IMG/VR virus record: IMGVR_UViG_3300042385_000896
Location: 1 to 64,000 of that record
From: a virus
Strand: one strand, 5' to 3'
DNA: 64,000 nt
The notes below the pieces were generated by a model, which did no database searches, had not been told where the DNA came from, and was given only the letters and a program-made list of their open reading frames with translations. Every line of letters begins with the position of its first letter. The first letter of the stretch is position 1. Shown one piece after another: positions 19,501 through 29,000 of the stretch. Made by a program: the position numbers and the translations under genes.

Positions 19501-22500
19501 CTCGAGCCCGAACTTCCACTACTTCCTGATGTACCCGCAGTTCCTGAAGAACCACTACTACCACTTGAACCTGAACTACCTGAAGTTCCGCTTGTTCCCG
19601 CACTTCCTGATGTGCCCGCAGTTCCTGAAGAACCACTTGACCCAGAAGAACCTGAACTACCACTACTACCTGATGTTCCGCTAGTACCTGAGGTTCCGCT
19701 TATACCACTCGTACCACTTGACCCTGAAGAACCTGACGTTCCACTTGTTCCAGATGTACCACTTGAGCCCGAACTCCCTGACGTTCCGCTTGTTCCTGAT
19801 GAACCTGACGTTCCGCTCGTACCTGAACTACCCGCAGTTCCTGATGAGCCTGATGAGCCTGAAGTTCCAGAAGAACCACTTGTACCTGAACTTCCACTAC
19901 TTCCTGAAGAACCTGAAGAACCACTCGACCCTGATGTTCCTGAACTTCCACTAGAACCTGACGTTCCCGCAGTTCCTGATGTTCCGCTACTTCCACTCGA
20001 ACCCGAACTACCGCTTGAACCTGATGAACCGCTTGTACCTGACGAGCCACTTGAGCCTGAACTTCCACTCGTACCAGCAGTTCCTGATGAGCCACTACTT
20101 CCGCTTGAACCCGATGAACCTGATGTACCACTCGTTCCTGATGTACCACTCGTTCCCGAAGAACCTGACGTACCTCTAGTTCCTGATGTTCCACTCGAAC
20201 CTGATGTTCCTGAAGAACCACTTGAACCTGAACTACCTGAACTACCTGAAGAACCGCTAGTACCTGAAGACCCTGATGTTCCACTACTTCCACTTGAACC
20301 CGAAGAACCTGATGTACCATTAGTTCCATTAACACCACTAATTCCACTTGAACCTGAAGTTCCGCTAGTACCTGACGAACCTGATGTTCCGCTAGTCCCC
20401 GAAGAACCTGACGTACCTCTAGTTCCAGAAGTTCCTGAAGAACCGCTACTACCACTCGAACCCGAAGACCCACTTGACCCCGAACTACCGCTAGTACCTG
20501 CAGTCCCTGATGAGCCACTTGTACCCGCAGTCCCTGATGAACCACTACTTCCACTTGAACCTGACGTTCCACTTGTTCCTGATGTTCCTGAAGAACCTGA
20601 AGTACCTCTAGTTCCTGATGTACCCGAACTTCCTGAAGAACCACTTGTTCCTGATGACCCTGAAGTACCGCTAGTTCCTGAAGAACCACTCGAACCCGAA
20701 CTTCCACTACTTCCTGATGTACCCGCAGTTCCTGAAGAACCGCTTGTTCCTGATGTCCCACTTGTACCAGTACTACCTGAAGTACCTGAAGAACCACTTG
20801 AACCTGATGAACCACTACTTCCACTTGACCCTGAGGTACCTGATGAACCTGAAGTTCCTGATGAACCTGAAGTTCCTGATGTTCCACTACTTCCGCTTGT
20901 TCCACTACTTCCGCTTGAACCCGAACTACCTGAAGAACCACTTGTTCCGCTAGTTCCTGATGAACCTGAAGTACCTGATGTTCCGCTTGAACCCGAACTA
21001 CCTGAAGAACCACTTGAACCTGAACTTCCACTAGAACCTGACGTTCCCGCAGTTCCTGATGAACCTGACGTTCCCGAAGTTCCTGATGAACCTGATGTTC
21101 CGCTAGTTCCAGATGTTCCTGAAGAACCTGAACTACCACTTGAGCCTGACGTACCGCTTGTCCCCGAGGAACCTGACGAGCCACTACTACCACTTGAACC
21201 TGAAGTTCCACTTGAACCTGAACTACCTGATGAGCCACTTGTTCCCGCAGTTCCACTTGAACCTGATGTTCCGCTAGTTCCTGAAGAACCACTTGAACCA
21301 GATGAACCTGATGTCCCACTTGTACCAGCACTACCTGAAGAACCACTTGAACCTGAGCTTCCTGAAGAACCTGAGGTTCCTGATGTACCACTTACACCTG
21401 AACTTCCGCTTGAACCTGAACTACCTGATGTTCCGCTAGTTCCTGAAGAACCACTTGTACCCGCAGTACCACTTGAACCTGAACTACCTGACGACCCACT
21501 TGAACCTGAACTACCTGACGAACCACTTGTTCCGCTAGTCCCTGATGAACCGCTTGTTCCTGATGTTCCACTTGTACCAGCACTACCTGAAGTTCCTGAA
21601 GAACCGCTAGTACCGCTTGAACCTGAACTTCCTGATGAACCTGATGTTCCACTTGTACCAGCACTACCTGATGTACCCGCAGTTCCTGAAGACCCACTTG
21701 AACCTGAACTACCACTACTTCCACTTGAGCCTGATGTTCCACTTGTACCTGAACTACCTGACGTTCCACTAGTACCTGAAGAGCCCGAAGTTCCGCTTGT
21801 TCCCGAACTACCTGAAGTACCTGAAGAACCACTTGTTCCTGAAGAACCTGAACTACCTGAAGTACCCGCAGTTCCTGATGAACCCGAACTACCACTACTT
21901 CCACTTGAGCCTGATGTTCCACTTGAACCTGAAGTACCACCTGTTCCTGATGTACCTGAAGAACCACTAGACCCCGAAGAACCTGATGTTCCTGATGTAC
22001 CACTTACACCACTTGAGCCTGAAGTACCCGCAGTTCCTGAACTACCTGACGTACCACTTGTTCCGCTTGAACCTGAAGACCCTGATGTACCACTACTACC
22101 AGATGACCCGCTAGAGCCTGAACTTCCACTTGTGCCCGCAGTCCCTGAAGAACCTGAACTTCCTGATGTACCTGAAGACCCACTAGACCCTGAACTTCCG
22201 CTTGTTCCCGCAGTTCCTGATGAACCACTACTTCCACTTGAACCTGATGTTCCTGAAGTTCCACTCAATCCTGATGAACCACTTGAACCTGAAGACCCTG
22301 ATGTACCAGCAGTTCCTGATGAACCACTACTTCCACTTGAACCTGATGTTCCGCTTGTTCCTGATGAACCCGAAGACCCACTTGAACCTGATGAACCGCT
22401 ACTACCACTTGAGCCAGACGTACCCGAAGTTCCTGATGAACCACTACTTCCACTTGAACCCGATGTTCCGCTTGTACCTGACGAACCACTTGTTCCCGAA

Positions 22501-22859
22501 CTACCTGATGTTCCACTTGTTCCTGATGTTCCGTTAATACCAATAATTAACCATCCAGTACCATTACTCTGTACATAAAGAGAATTATCTGTGGTTAATG
22601 TTTTAGTAGTACTACCATCAATTGTTTGGCTTGACGTTGTATTTACCGTTATGGTCGCTGACCCTGTATTTTTAACAACGTATATTTTACCCGAAATACC
22701 AACTGAGGTGGGTAATGTTACTGAAAATGGGGCATTCGAAGACCCCTCGATAAGATAATCATCAGTTGACACGCTATAAGCACTTGACACTGATTTATAA
22801 GGTACTGTTACGCCACCTAAAGATTTGACCCCATTGCGGGCTATGAATTCATTTGCCAT
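13506..22859 (-). CDS. Giant collagen-like Gly-Ser/Thr repeat fibre protein (3,117 residues)
   Basis: Residues 1-110 form a beta-rich attachment head (MANEFIARNGVKSLGG, FSVTLPTSVGISGKIYVVKN). Residues about 111-2900 are Gly-X-Y triplets, overwhelmingly GTS and GSS with rare GTA, GVS, GLS, GIS and GNS. About 18 modules of the form GTSGTRGTSGSSGTSG carry the only Arg residues. Two homologous globular inserts of about 130 residues (about 2153-2280 and 2672-2802) interrupt the repeats, each followed by GKSGT. The C-terminal 215 residues are a Cys-containing globular tip (DSACGWNGCEW, CDTAVGADQV). There is no proline in the repeats. Virion fibre with a distal receptor-binding tip is the likely role. 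The Ser/Thr density makes it a prime acceptor candidate for the adjacent glycosyltransferases. Confidence 0.88.
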   Translation of the reverse strand: MANEFIARNGVKSLGGVTVPYKSVSSAYSVSTDDYLIEGSSNAPFSVTLPTSVGISGKIYVVKNTGSATITVNTTSSQTIDGSTTKTLTTDNSLYVQSNGTGWLIIGINGTSGTSGTSGSSGTSGSSGTSGTSGSSGSSGSSGTSGTSGSSGSSGSSGSSGSSGSSGTSGTSGSSGSSGSSGTAGTSGSSGSSGSSGLSGTSGTSGSSGSSGSSGTAGTSGSSGSSGSSGTSGSSGSSGTAGTSGSSGSSGSSGSSGTSGSSGSSGTSGTSGSSGTAGTSGSSGVSGTSGTSGSSGSSGSSGTSGTGGTSGSSGTSGSSGSSGSSGSSGTAGTSGSSGSSGTSGSSGTSGSSGTSGTSGSSGTSGTSGSSGTSGTSGSSGSSGSSGSSGSSGTAGTSGSAGTSGTSGSSGSSGSSGTSGSSGTSGSAGTSGTSGTSGSSGTSGTSGSSGSSGSSGSSGSSGSSGTAGTSGSSGTSGTSGSSGSSGSSGVSGTSGTSGSSGSSGSSGSSGSAGTSGTSGSSGSSGSSGTSGTSGSSGTAGTSGSSGSSGSSGTSGSSGSSGSSGSSGTSGTSGSSGSSGSSGTSGTSGTSGSSGTSGTSGSSGTAGTSGSSGSSGSSGSSGSSGSSGTSGTSGSSGTSGTSGSSGSSGSSGSSGTSGSSGTSGTSGSSGTSGSSGTSGSSGSSGSSGSSGSSGTSGSTGTSGTSGTSGSSGTAGTSGSSGSSGSSGSSGTSGTSGSSGTSGSSGSSGTSGTRGTSGSSGTSGTSGTSGSSGSSGSSGTAGTSGSSGTAGTSGSSGSSGSSGSSGSSGSSGTSGTRGTSGSSGTSGTSGSSGTSGTSGSSGISGVNGTNGTSGSSGSSGSSGTSGSSGTSGSSGSSGSSGSSGSSGTSGSSGTSGTRGTSGSSGTSGTSGTSGTSGSSGSSGSSGSSGTAGTSGSSGSSGSSGTSGSSGSSGSSGSSGSSGTSGTAGTSGSSGSSGTSGSSGSSGSSGSSGSSGTSGSSGTSGSSGSSGTAGSSGTSGTSGSSGTSGTSGSSGSSGTSGTSGTSGSSGSSGTSGISGTSGTSGTSGSSGSSGSSGSSGSSGTAGTSGSAGTSGTSGSSGSSGSSGSSGTAGTSGSSGSSGSSGSSGTSGTSGSSGSSGSSGTSGTSGTSGSSGSSGSSGTSGTSGSSGSSGSSGSSGTSGSSGSSGSSGSSGTAGTSGSAGTSGTSGSSGSSGSSGSSGTAGTSGTSGSSGSSGTSGSSGTSGSSGSSGSSGTSGTRGTSGSSGTSGTSGTSGTSGTSGSSGSSGSSGTSGTSGSSGSSGSSGSSGSSGTAGTSGSSGTAGTSGSSGSSGSSGSSGSSGSSGVSGTSGTSGTSGSSGTSGTSGSSGSSGSSGSSGSSGTSGSSGTSGTSGSSGSSGTSGSSGSSGSSGSSGSSGSSGTSGTRGTSGSSGTSGTSGSSGTSGTSGSSGSSGSSGTSGSSGTAGTSGSSGSSGSSGSSGSSGSSGSSGSSGTSGTSGSSGSSGSSGSSGTSGTRGTSGSSGTSGTSGTSGSSGSSGSSGTSGLSGTSGTSGTSGSSGSSGSSGSSGSSGVSGTSGTSGTSGSSGSSGSSGSSGSSGTSGSSGSSGSSGSSGTSGSSGSSGSSGTSGTRGTSGSSGTSGTSGLNGTAGTSGTSGSSGSSGTSGTSGSSGSSGSSGSSGSSGTSGTSGSSGSSGSSGLSGTSGTSGSSGSSGSSGSSGSSGTSGSSGSSGSSGSSGTSGSSGSSGTSGTRGTSGSSGTSGTSGLSGTSGTSGTSGSSGSSGSSGSSGTAGTSGSSGSSGSSGSSGTAGTSGSSGTSGSSGSSGSSGSSGTSGSSGSSGSSGTSGTRGTSGSSGTSGVSGTSGTSGTSGTSGTSGSSGSSGSSGSSGVSGTSGTAGTSGSSGSSGSSGSSGSSGSSGSSGTSGTSGSSGSSGSSGSSGISGTSGTSGSSGSSGSSGSSGTSGTRGTSGSSGTSGTSGLSGTAGTSGTSGSSGSSGSSGSSGTAGTSGSSGSSGSSGSSGTSGTSGSSGSSGSSGSSGSSGTSGTRGTSGSSGTSGTSGSSGTSGTSGSSGSSGSSGSSGSSGSSGTSGVSGSSGSSGTSGSSGSSGSSGSSGVSGSSGSSGSSGTSGTSGSSGSSGSSGSSGTSGTRGTSGSSGTAGTSGVNGASSCITWLSDTSNTTIPASTRISYGPVNVINSLNTIYVNKTSYNPSVDTSAWWTGLQNYVTANGAGSAYITVVEVETGLVGIYTVNSVSLAGNVYTVSVAVNSGGVSSWTNNYNHCINWVGSGKSGTSGTSGTRGTSGSSGTSGTSGTSGSSGSSGSSGSSGSSGSSGSSGSSGTSGTSGSSGSSGSSGTSGVSGSSGSSGTSGSSGSSGSSGSSGSSGTSGISGSSGSSGSSGSSGSSGSSGTSGTSGSSGSSGSSGSSGTSGTRGTSGSSGTSGTSGTSGSSGSSGSSGTSGTSGSSGSSGTSGSSGSSGSSGSSGSSGTAGTSGVSGASGVSGTSGTSGNSGSSGTSGTSGSSGSSGSSGSSGTSGNSGSSGSSGSSGSSGSSGSSGTSGSSGSSGTSGSSGSSGSSGTSGTRGTSGSSGTSGTSGTSGSSGSSGSSGSSGSSGTSGVSGSSGSSGSSGSSGSSGSSGTSGNSGSSGSSGSSGSSGSSGTSGTRGTSGSSGTSGTSGSSGTSGITANDGSNSGRWEYKGVGVGLDPLATRFATSNATQGLYNNLTINVLDYAGTNYTNWFKALALVVGLGNKVFFQVTKLGDNSNIAIYEITTIVDNTTWFDINFSSSLVGSGVLTSGDVCTISWVYNGKSGTNGTSGSSGTSGTRGTSGSSGTSGTSGTSGSSGSSGSSGSSGSSGTSGTRGTSGSSGTSGTSGTSGSSGSSGSSGSSGSSGSSGSSGLTGVAGTSGTSGGGGGSIAIYDEGTLVTSSAVSLNFAGTCITAVDDGGGAITVGIDCSKIYVIASTSATIGDFQVNESLDNYRIGDSACGWNGCEWTVLSPIVSGVGTPFPTQNGSCAIPNLYDTSVPPFKINLCGHVFCDTAVGADQVGVSVSWVKCSELSQIGVSQPTIIFEDVYNYNPNTKSVCIGSQVTYYDPISQCDGMFIVGISSRLATPNKVRFTWTLSILY
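14160..22530 (-). repeat. Gly-Ser/Thr triplet repeat region with about 18 Arg-marked super-repeats
   Basis: A 9-bp coding periodicity (GlyThrSer, GlySerSer) runs through almost the whole fibre gene. The amino acid pattern is uniform while synonymous codons are shuffled from unit to unit. The repeat is interrupted at 14460-14845 and 16020-16405 by the two globular insert modules. Confidence 0.9.
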
Positions 22860-22912
22860 TATATTTTTCTTTTTTCACTTTCCAAAAGAAAATTCTTCTA
22901 TGTTTATTAACT

Positions 22913-22920
22913 TATAAATA
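22913..22920 (-). promoter_or_regulatory. Candidate late promoter element TATTTATA
   Basis: TATTTATA on the minus strand lies 53 nt before the ATG at 22859, leaving an A-rich leader. Of the sites in this window it has one of the most ordinary promoter-to-start distances. Confidence 0.45.
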
Positions 22921-22947
22921 TGTTATCATAACCTTTTCTCTTTTTAA

Positions 22948-22988
22948 AATAAAAAAAACCACCATATAATTTGAGTAATATGGTGGTT
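22948..22988 (-). terminator. Intrinsic terminator downstream of the 2,550-residue fibre gene
   Basis: An 11-bp perfect stem (AACCACCATAT / ATATGGTGGTT) is followed on the minus strand by a run of eight T. It lies just past the stop of the fibre gene ending at 23010 and before the promoter element of the next fibre gene. Confidence 0.85.
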
Positions 22989-23009
22989 ATTAATTAATAT
23001 GTTTTTATT

Positions 23010-26000
23010 TTAGAAGACAATCCTTGTTCCTACACTTATATCCCAAGTTCCGCCTCCAATTGCTGCGTACAACTCAAGATTTGAACCTATAATTACTGTG
23101 TAGAATTTAACCGCCACCGTTGAAGCGTTTAAATCAGGTGTTGAACTATCAGTAAATGCCGTATTAGTTCCGTCCCACACTGTCATAATAATACCACTTC
23201 TCATCGCGTTTGTTCCAGAATCGTATACGTAATAATCAAATGTTGCACTTGAACCTGATGCGAATGGAAAACGACAAATTAATGTTGTTGTTGTAACACC
23301 TGTTTCTCTACATGATTGTAATGACTGATTACCTTGTTCAATAGTGTCACCTGTTATTCCTAAAGTAGTACCATCAAAGGTTAAATTAGGTTCTGATGTT
23401 ATACCACCCGCACCATCTGAAGTTAATACTTCATTATCATTACCTGATACGACAGGAGATAAACCACTTGTACCTGAAGAACCTGATGTCCCACTTGTCC
23501 CTGATGTCCCACTAGTTCCTTGCAAACCACTTGTTCCGCTCGTACCCGTAGTTCCCGAAGAACCACTTGTACCCGATGTTCCTGAAGAACCGCTTGTTCC
23601 TGATGAACCAGAACTACCTGATGTTCCGCTTGAGCCCGAACTACCCGATGTTCCTGATGAGCCACTCGTACCTGAAGTTCCGCTCGTACCCGATGTTCCT
23701 GAACTACCTGACGTACCCGATGTTCCTGAACTACCTGACGTACCCGATGTTCCTGAAGAACCACTTGTTCCTGATGTTCCACTACTTCCTGATGTACCTG
23801 CAGTTCCACTTGAACCCGATGTTCCTGAAGAACCTGAAGACCCGCTTGTTCCTGAAGAACCTGACGTTCCACTTGTACCACTAGACCCTGAACTACCTGA
23901 GGAACCACTTGAACCTGATGTTCCACTTGTACCCGCAGTTCCTGAAGAACCCGAACTACCACTAGAACCTGATGTTCCCGATGTTCCACTACTTCCGCTT
24001 GTACCCGCGGTTCCTGATGAACCCGATGTTCCACTACTCCCTGAAGTTCCTGATGAACCTGAACTACCTGATGTTCCGCTTGTACCCGCAGTTCCTGATG
24101 AACCACTTGTTCCTGAACTACCCGAAGAACCCGAAGTTCCACTACTTCCACTAGAACCTGATGAACCCGAAGAACCGCTTGACCCCGATGTTCCACTACT
24201 TCCACTTGTACCCGCAGTTCCTGAAGAACCGCTACTTCCTGAAGAACCACTTGACCCCGATGAACCGCTTGTTCCTGAACTACCCGATGTTCCACTACTT
24301 CCGCTTGTGCCTGATGTACCTGCAGTTCCTGAAGAACCGCTTGTTCCTGATGTTCCTGAAGACCCCGAACTACCACTAGAACCTGAAGACCCCGAACTAC
24401 CACTTGAACCTGAAGTTCCGCTAGTTCCTGAAGAACCACTTGACCCCGACGAACCTGAACTTCCTGACGTTCCACTAGTACCCGCAGTTCCTGAAGAGCC
24501 GCTACTACCGCTTGAACCTGAACTACCTGAAGTTCCTGATGAACCACTTGAACCTGATGAACCGCTACTACCACTTGAGCCAGACGTACCTGAAGTTCCT
24601 GATGAACCTGATGTACCTGCAGTTCCTGAAGAACCACTTGTCCCACTAGACCCTGATGAACCTGATGAGCCACTTGAACCTGAACTACCGCTAGTGCCTG
24701 ATGTACCCGAGCTACCACTTGTTCCTGACGAACCACTTGTTCCACTTGAGCCCGAACTACCTGATGAACCTGATGTTCCTGATGAGCCACTCGTACCTGA
24801 AGTTCCGCTAGTTCCTGAAGAACCTGATGAGCCACTCGTACCTGAAGAACCGCTAGTTCCTGAAGAACCTGAAGTTCCACTAGTTCCTGAAGAACCACTT
24901 GTCCCCGACGTTCCTGAACTACCCGATGTACCACTTGAACCTGAACTACCTGACGTTCCCGATGTTCCACTACTTCCACTAGAACCTGAACTACCACTAG
25001 AACCTGATGTTCCACTTGTACCTGAAGAACCGCTTGACCCTGATGTTCCACTACTTCCACTTGTACCTGCAGTACCTGAAGAACCGCTTGACCCCGATGA
25101 ACCGCTTGTCCCACTAGACCCTGATGAACCTGAACTACCACTAGAACCTGAACTTCCTGATGTACCTGAACTTCCGCTAGTACCTGATGTTCCGCTAGTC
25201 CCACTTGTACCCGCAGAACCTGAAGTTCCTGATGACCCGTTAGTTCCTGATGAACCACTTGAACCTGAAGTTCCGCTAGTTCCTGAAGAACCACTTGTCC
25301 CTGACGTACCTGAACTTCCGCTAGTTCCTGATGAACCACTTGTACCTGATGTTCCGCTAGTACCTGATGTTCCTGAAGAACCACTTGTCCCTGACGTACC
25401 TGAACTTCCGCTAGTTCCTGAAGAACCACTTGAACCTGATGACCCTGAACTTCCACTAGTTCCTGAAGTACCACTTGAACCTGAAGTTCCGCTAGTTCCT
25501 GAACTTCCGTTAGTTCCTGATGAACCACTTGTTCCTGATGAACCACTTGTTCCTGATGAACCACTTGTTCCTGATGAACCGCTTGTTCCTGAAGTACCCG
25601 AAGAACCTGACGTTCCACTTGTTCCCGATGAACCACTTGAACCCGATGTTCCTGATGAACCATTAGTTCCTGAAGTACCCGAAGAACCTGACGTTCCACT
25701 TGTTCCCGATGAACCACTTGTACCTGAACTACCGCTAGTTCCTGATGAACCTGAACTTCCTGACGTTCCGCTTGTACCCGCAGTACCTGACGAACCACTA
25801 GACCCTGAACTTCCTGATGAACCTGAACTTCCTGATGTTCCACTTGTTCCGCTAGACCCTGAAGAACCGCTTGACCCCGATGTTCCGCTAGTTCCTGATG
25901 AACCACTAGTTCCTGACGAACCTGAAGTACCACTTGAACCTGATGTTCCTGAAGAACCCGATGTTCCTGAAGAACCATCTGTTCCGCTAGTTCCTGACGA

Positions 26001-29000
26001 ACCACTTGAACCTGATGTCCCCGATGAACCTGAACTACCGCTAGTGCCTGATGTACCCGAGCTACCACTTGTTCCTGACGAACCACTTGAACCTGATGAC
26101 CCGCTTGTACCTGAAGACCCACTTGTTCCACTAGAACCTGATGTCCCACTTGACCCTGAAGTTCCTGATGAGCCACTTGTTCCGCTTGAACCAGATGTAC
26201 CACTTGTTCCTGATGAACCATTTACACCACTAATACCACTTGAGCCTGAAGTTCCGCTACTACCATCCGTTCCTGATGAACCATCTGTTCCACTTGTACC
26301 TGAACTACCGTCAGTTCCGCTTGTTCCTGAAGTTCCACTTGACCCATCTGTTCCTGATGAACCATCTGTTCCACTAGTACCTGATGTTCCTGATGAACCA
26401 TCTGTTCCACTAGTACCTGATGTTCCTGATGAGCCATCCGTACCTGAAGTACCACTAGTTCCTGAAGAACCATCTGTACCACTTGTTCCGCTAGTTCCTG
26501 AAGAACCATCAGTTCCGCTAGTTCCTGAAGAACCATCAGTTCCACTTGTACCTGAACTACCATCAACACCACTTAATCCACTTGAACCTGATGTTCCTGA
26601 AGTACCTGAACTACCGCTAGTTCCTGATGAACCTGAACTTCCACTTGTTCCCGATGAACCATCAGTACCTGAAGTACCACTAGTTCCCGAAGAACCATCT
26701 ATTCCTGAAGTTCCTGAAGAACCATCAACACCACTTAATCCGCTTGAACCCGATGTTCCTGAAGAACCATCAGTTCCGCTTGTTCCTGATGAACCATCGG
26801 TTCCACTAGTACCTGATGTTCCTGAAGAGCCGTCTGTACCTGAAGTTCCTGAAGAACCGTCTGTTCCTGATGTTCCTGAAGAACCGTCTGTTCCTGAAGT
26901 TCCACTTGTTCCTGAAGAACCATCGGTTCCACTTGTTCCTGAAGAACCATCGGTTCCACTAGTACCTGATGTTCCTGAAGAGCCGTCTGTACCTGAAGTA
27001 CCACTACTTCCTGAAGAACCATCAGTTCCCGAACTTCCGCTAGTTCCTGAAGAGCCGTCTGTACCTGATGTACCGCTAGTTCCTGAAGAGCCGTCTGTAC
27101 CTGATGTACCACTAGTTCCTGAAGAACCATCAGTTCCTGAACTCCCACTAGTCCCTGAAGAACCATCTGTTCCGCTTGTTCCTGAAGAACCATCTGTTCC
27201 TGAAGTACCTGAACTTCCACTTGTTCCTGAAGAACCATCTGTTCCGCTTGTTCCTGAAGAACCGTCAACACCACTTAATCCACTTGAACCTGATGTTCCA
27301 CTACTCCCATTAGTTCCACTTGTTCCTGAACTACCATCTGTTCCTGAAGTTCCACTAGTACCTGAAGAGCCATCTGTTCCCGAAGTTCCTGAAGAACCAT
27401 CTGTTCCTGATGAACCATCTGTTCCGCTAGTTCCTGATGAACCATCTGTTCCACTAGTACCTGAAGTACCTGATGAACCATCTGTTCCGCTAGTGCCTGA
27501 AGAACCGTCAGTTCCGCTTGTTCCTGAACTACCATCCGTACCGCTTGTTCCTGAACTACCATCAGTCCCACTTGTTCCTGACGAACCACTTGTTCCTGAT
27601 GAACCATCTGTTCCTGAAGAACCACTGGTCCCCGATGAACCGTTAGTACCGCTTGTTCCTGATGAACCATTCACACCACTAATACCACTTGAACCTGACG
27701 AGCCATCTGTCCCGCTAGTTCCTGAAGAACCGTCAGTACCACTTGTTCCTGAACTTCCTGAAGAACCGCTAGTCCCTGAAGAACCATCCGTTCCACTTGT
27801 TCCTGAAGAACCATCTGTACCTGAACTTCCACTAGTTCCTGAACTTCCACTAGTTCCTGAAGAACCATCTGTTCCTGAACTACCGTCAGTTCCGCTAGTT
27901 CCTGAAGAACCATCAACACCACTTAATCCACTTGAACCCGAGGTTCCTGAACTACCATCTGTCCCACTTGTACCTGATGTACCGCTAGTTCCTGAAGAGC
28001 CGTCTGTACCTGATGTACCACTAGTTCCTGAAGAACCATCAGTTCCTGAACTCCCACTAGTCCCTGAAGAACCGTCAGTTCCGCTTGTACCTGAAGAACC
28101 ATCAACACCGCTTAATCCGCTTGACCCCGATGTTCCTGAAGAACCATCAGTTCCGCTAGTTCCTGAACTACCGTCAGTACCCGAACTTCCACTTGTTCCC
28201 GATGACCCATCTGTTCCTGAAGTACCTGATGAACCATCTGTCCCTGAAGTACCTGAAGAACCATCTGTTCCACTAGTACCTGAACTACCATCTGTTCCAC
28301 TTGTTCCTGAGGAACCGCCTGAACCTGAAGAACCGCTTGTACCAGAACTTCCACTTGTACCTGAAGAACCATCAGTACCCGAACTTCCACTTGTACCTGA
28401 AGAACCATCAGTTCCGCTTGTTCCTGAAGAACCATCAGTACCGCTAGTTCCTGAAGAACCACTTGACCCCGATGTTCCTGAAGTACCTGAACTACCGTCA
28501 GTACCGCTAGTTCCTGATGAACCATCTGTTCCTGAAGTACCTGAACTTCCACTTGTTCCTGAAGAACCATCTGTTCCTGAAGTACCTGAAGAACCATCAA
28601 CACCACTTAATCCACTTGAACCTGATGTTCCACTTGTTCCTGAAGAACCATCTGTTCCGCTTGTTCCACTAGTACCTGAAGAACCATCAGTTCCGCTTGT
28701 TCCTGAAGAACCATCAGTACCGCTAGTTCCTGAAGAACCGTCTGTTCCGCTTGTTCCTGAAGAACCGTCAACACCACTTAATCCACTTGAACCTGATGTT
28801 CCACTTGTTCCCGATGACCCATCTGTTCCGCTAGTTCCACTTGTTCCTGATGAACCATCTGTTCCGCTAGTTCCTGAAGAACCGTTAGTACCACTAGTTC
28901 CTGATGAACCATCTGTTCCTGAACTACCGCTTGTCCCTGATGAACCATCTGTTCCGCTTGTTCCTGAAGAACCTGACGTACCATTAGTTCCGTTAACACC

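Noticed and set aside
14192-22543. Numerous minus-strand open frames rich in Val/Gln/Glu/His in the repeat genes
   Set aside because: Frame-shifted readings of the Gly-Ser/Thr repeats; composition is produced by the repeat alone.
16375-22578. 2,067-codon plus-strand open frame encoding a Pro/Glu/Val/Leu repeat protein opposite the 3,117-residue fibre
   Set aside because: It is the reverse complement of the Gly-Ser/Thr codon repeat (CCT GAA GTT CC...). It has no sensible N-terminal or C-terminal domain, no start context and no promoter, while the minus-strand gene has head, inserts and tip.
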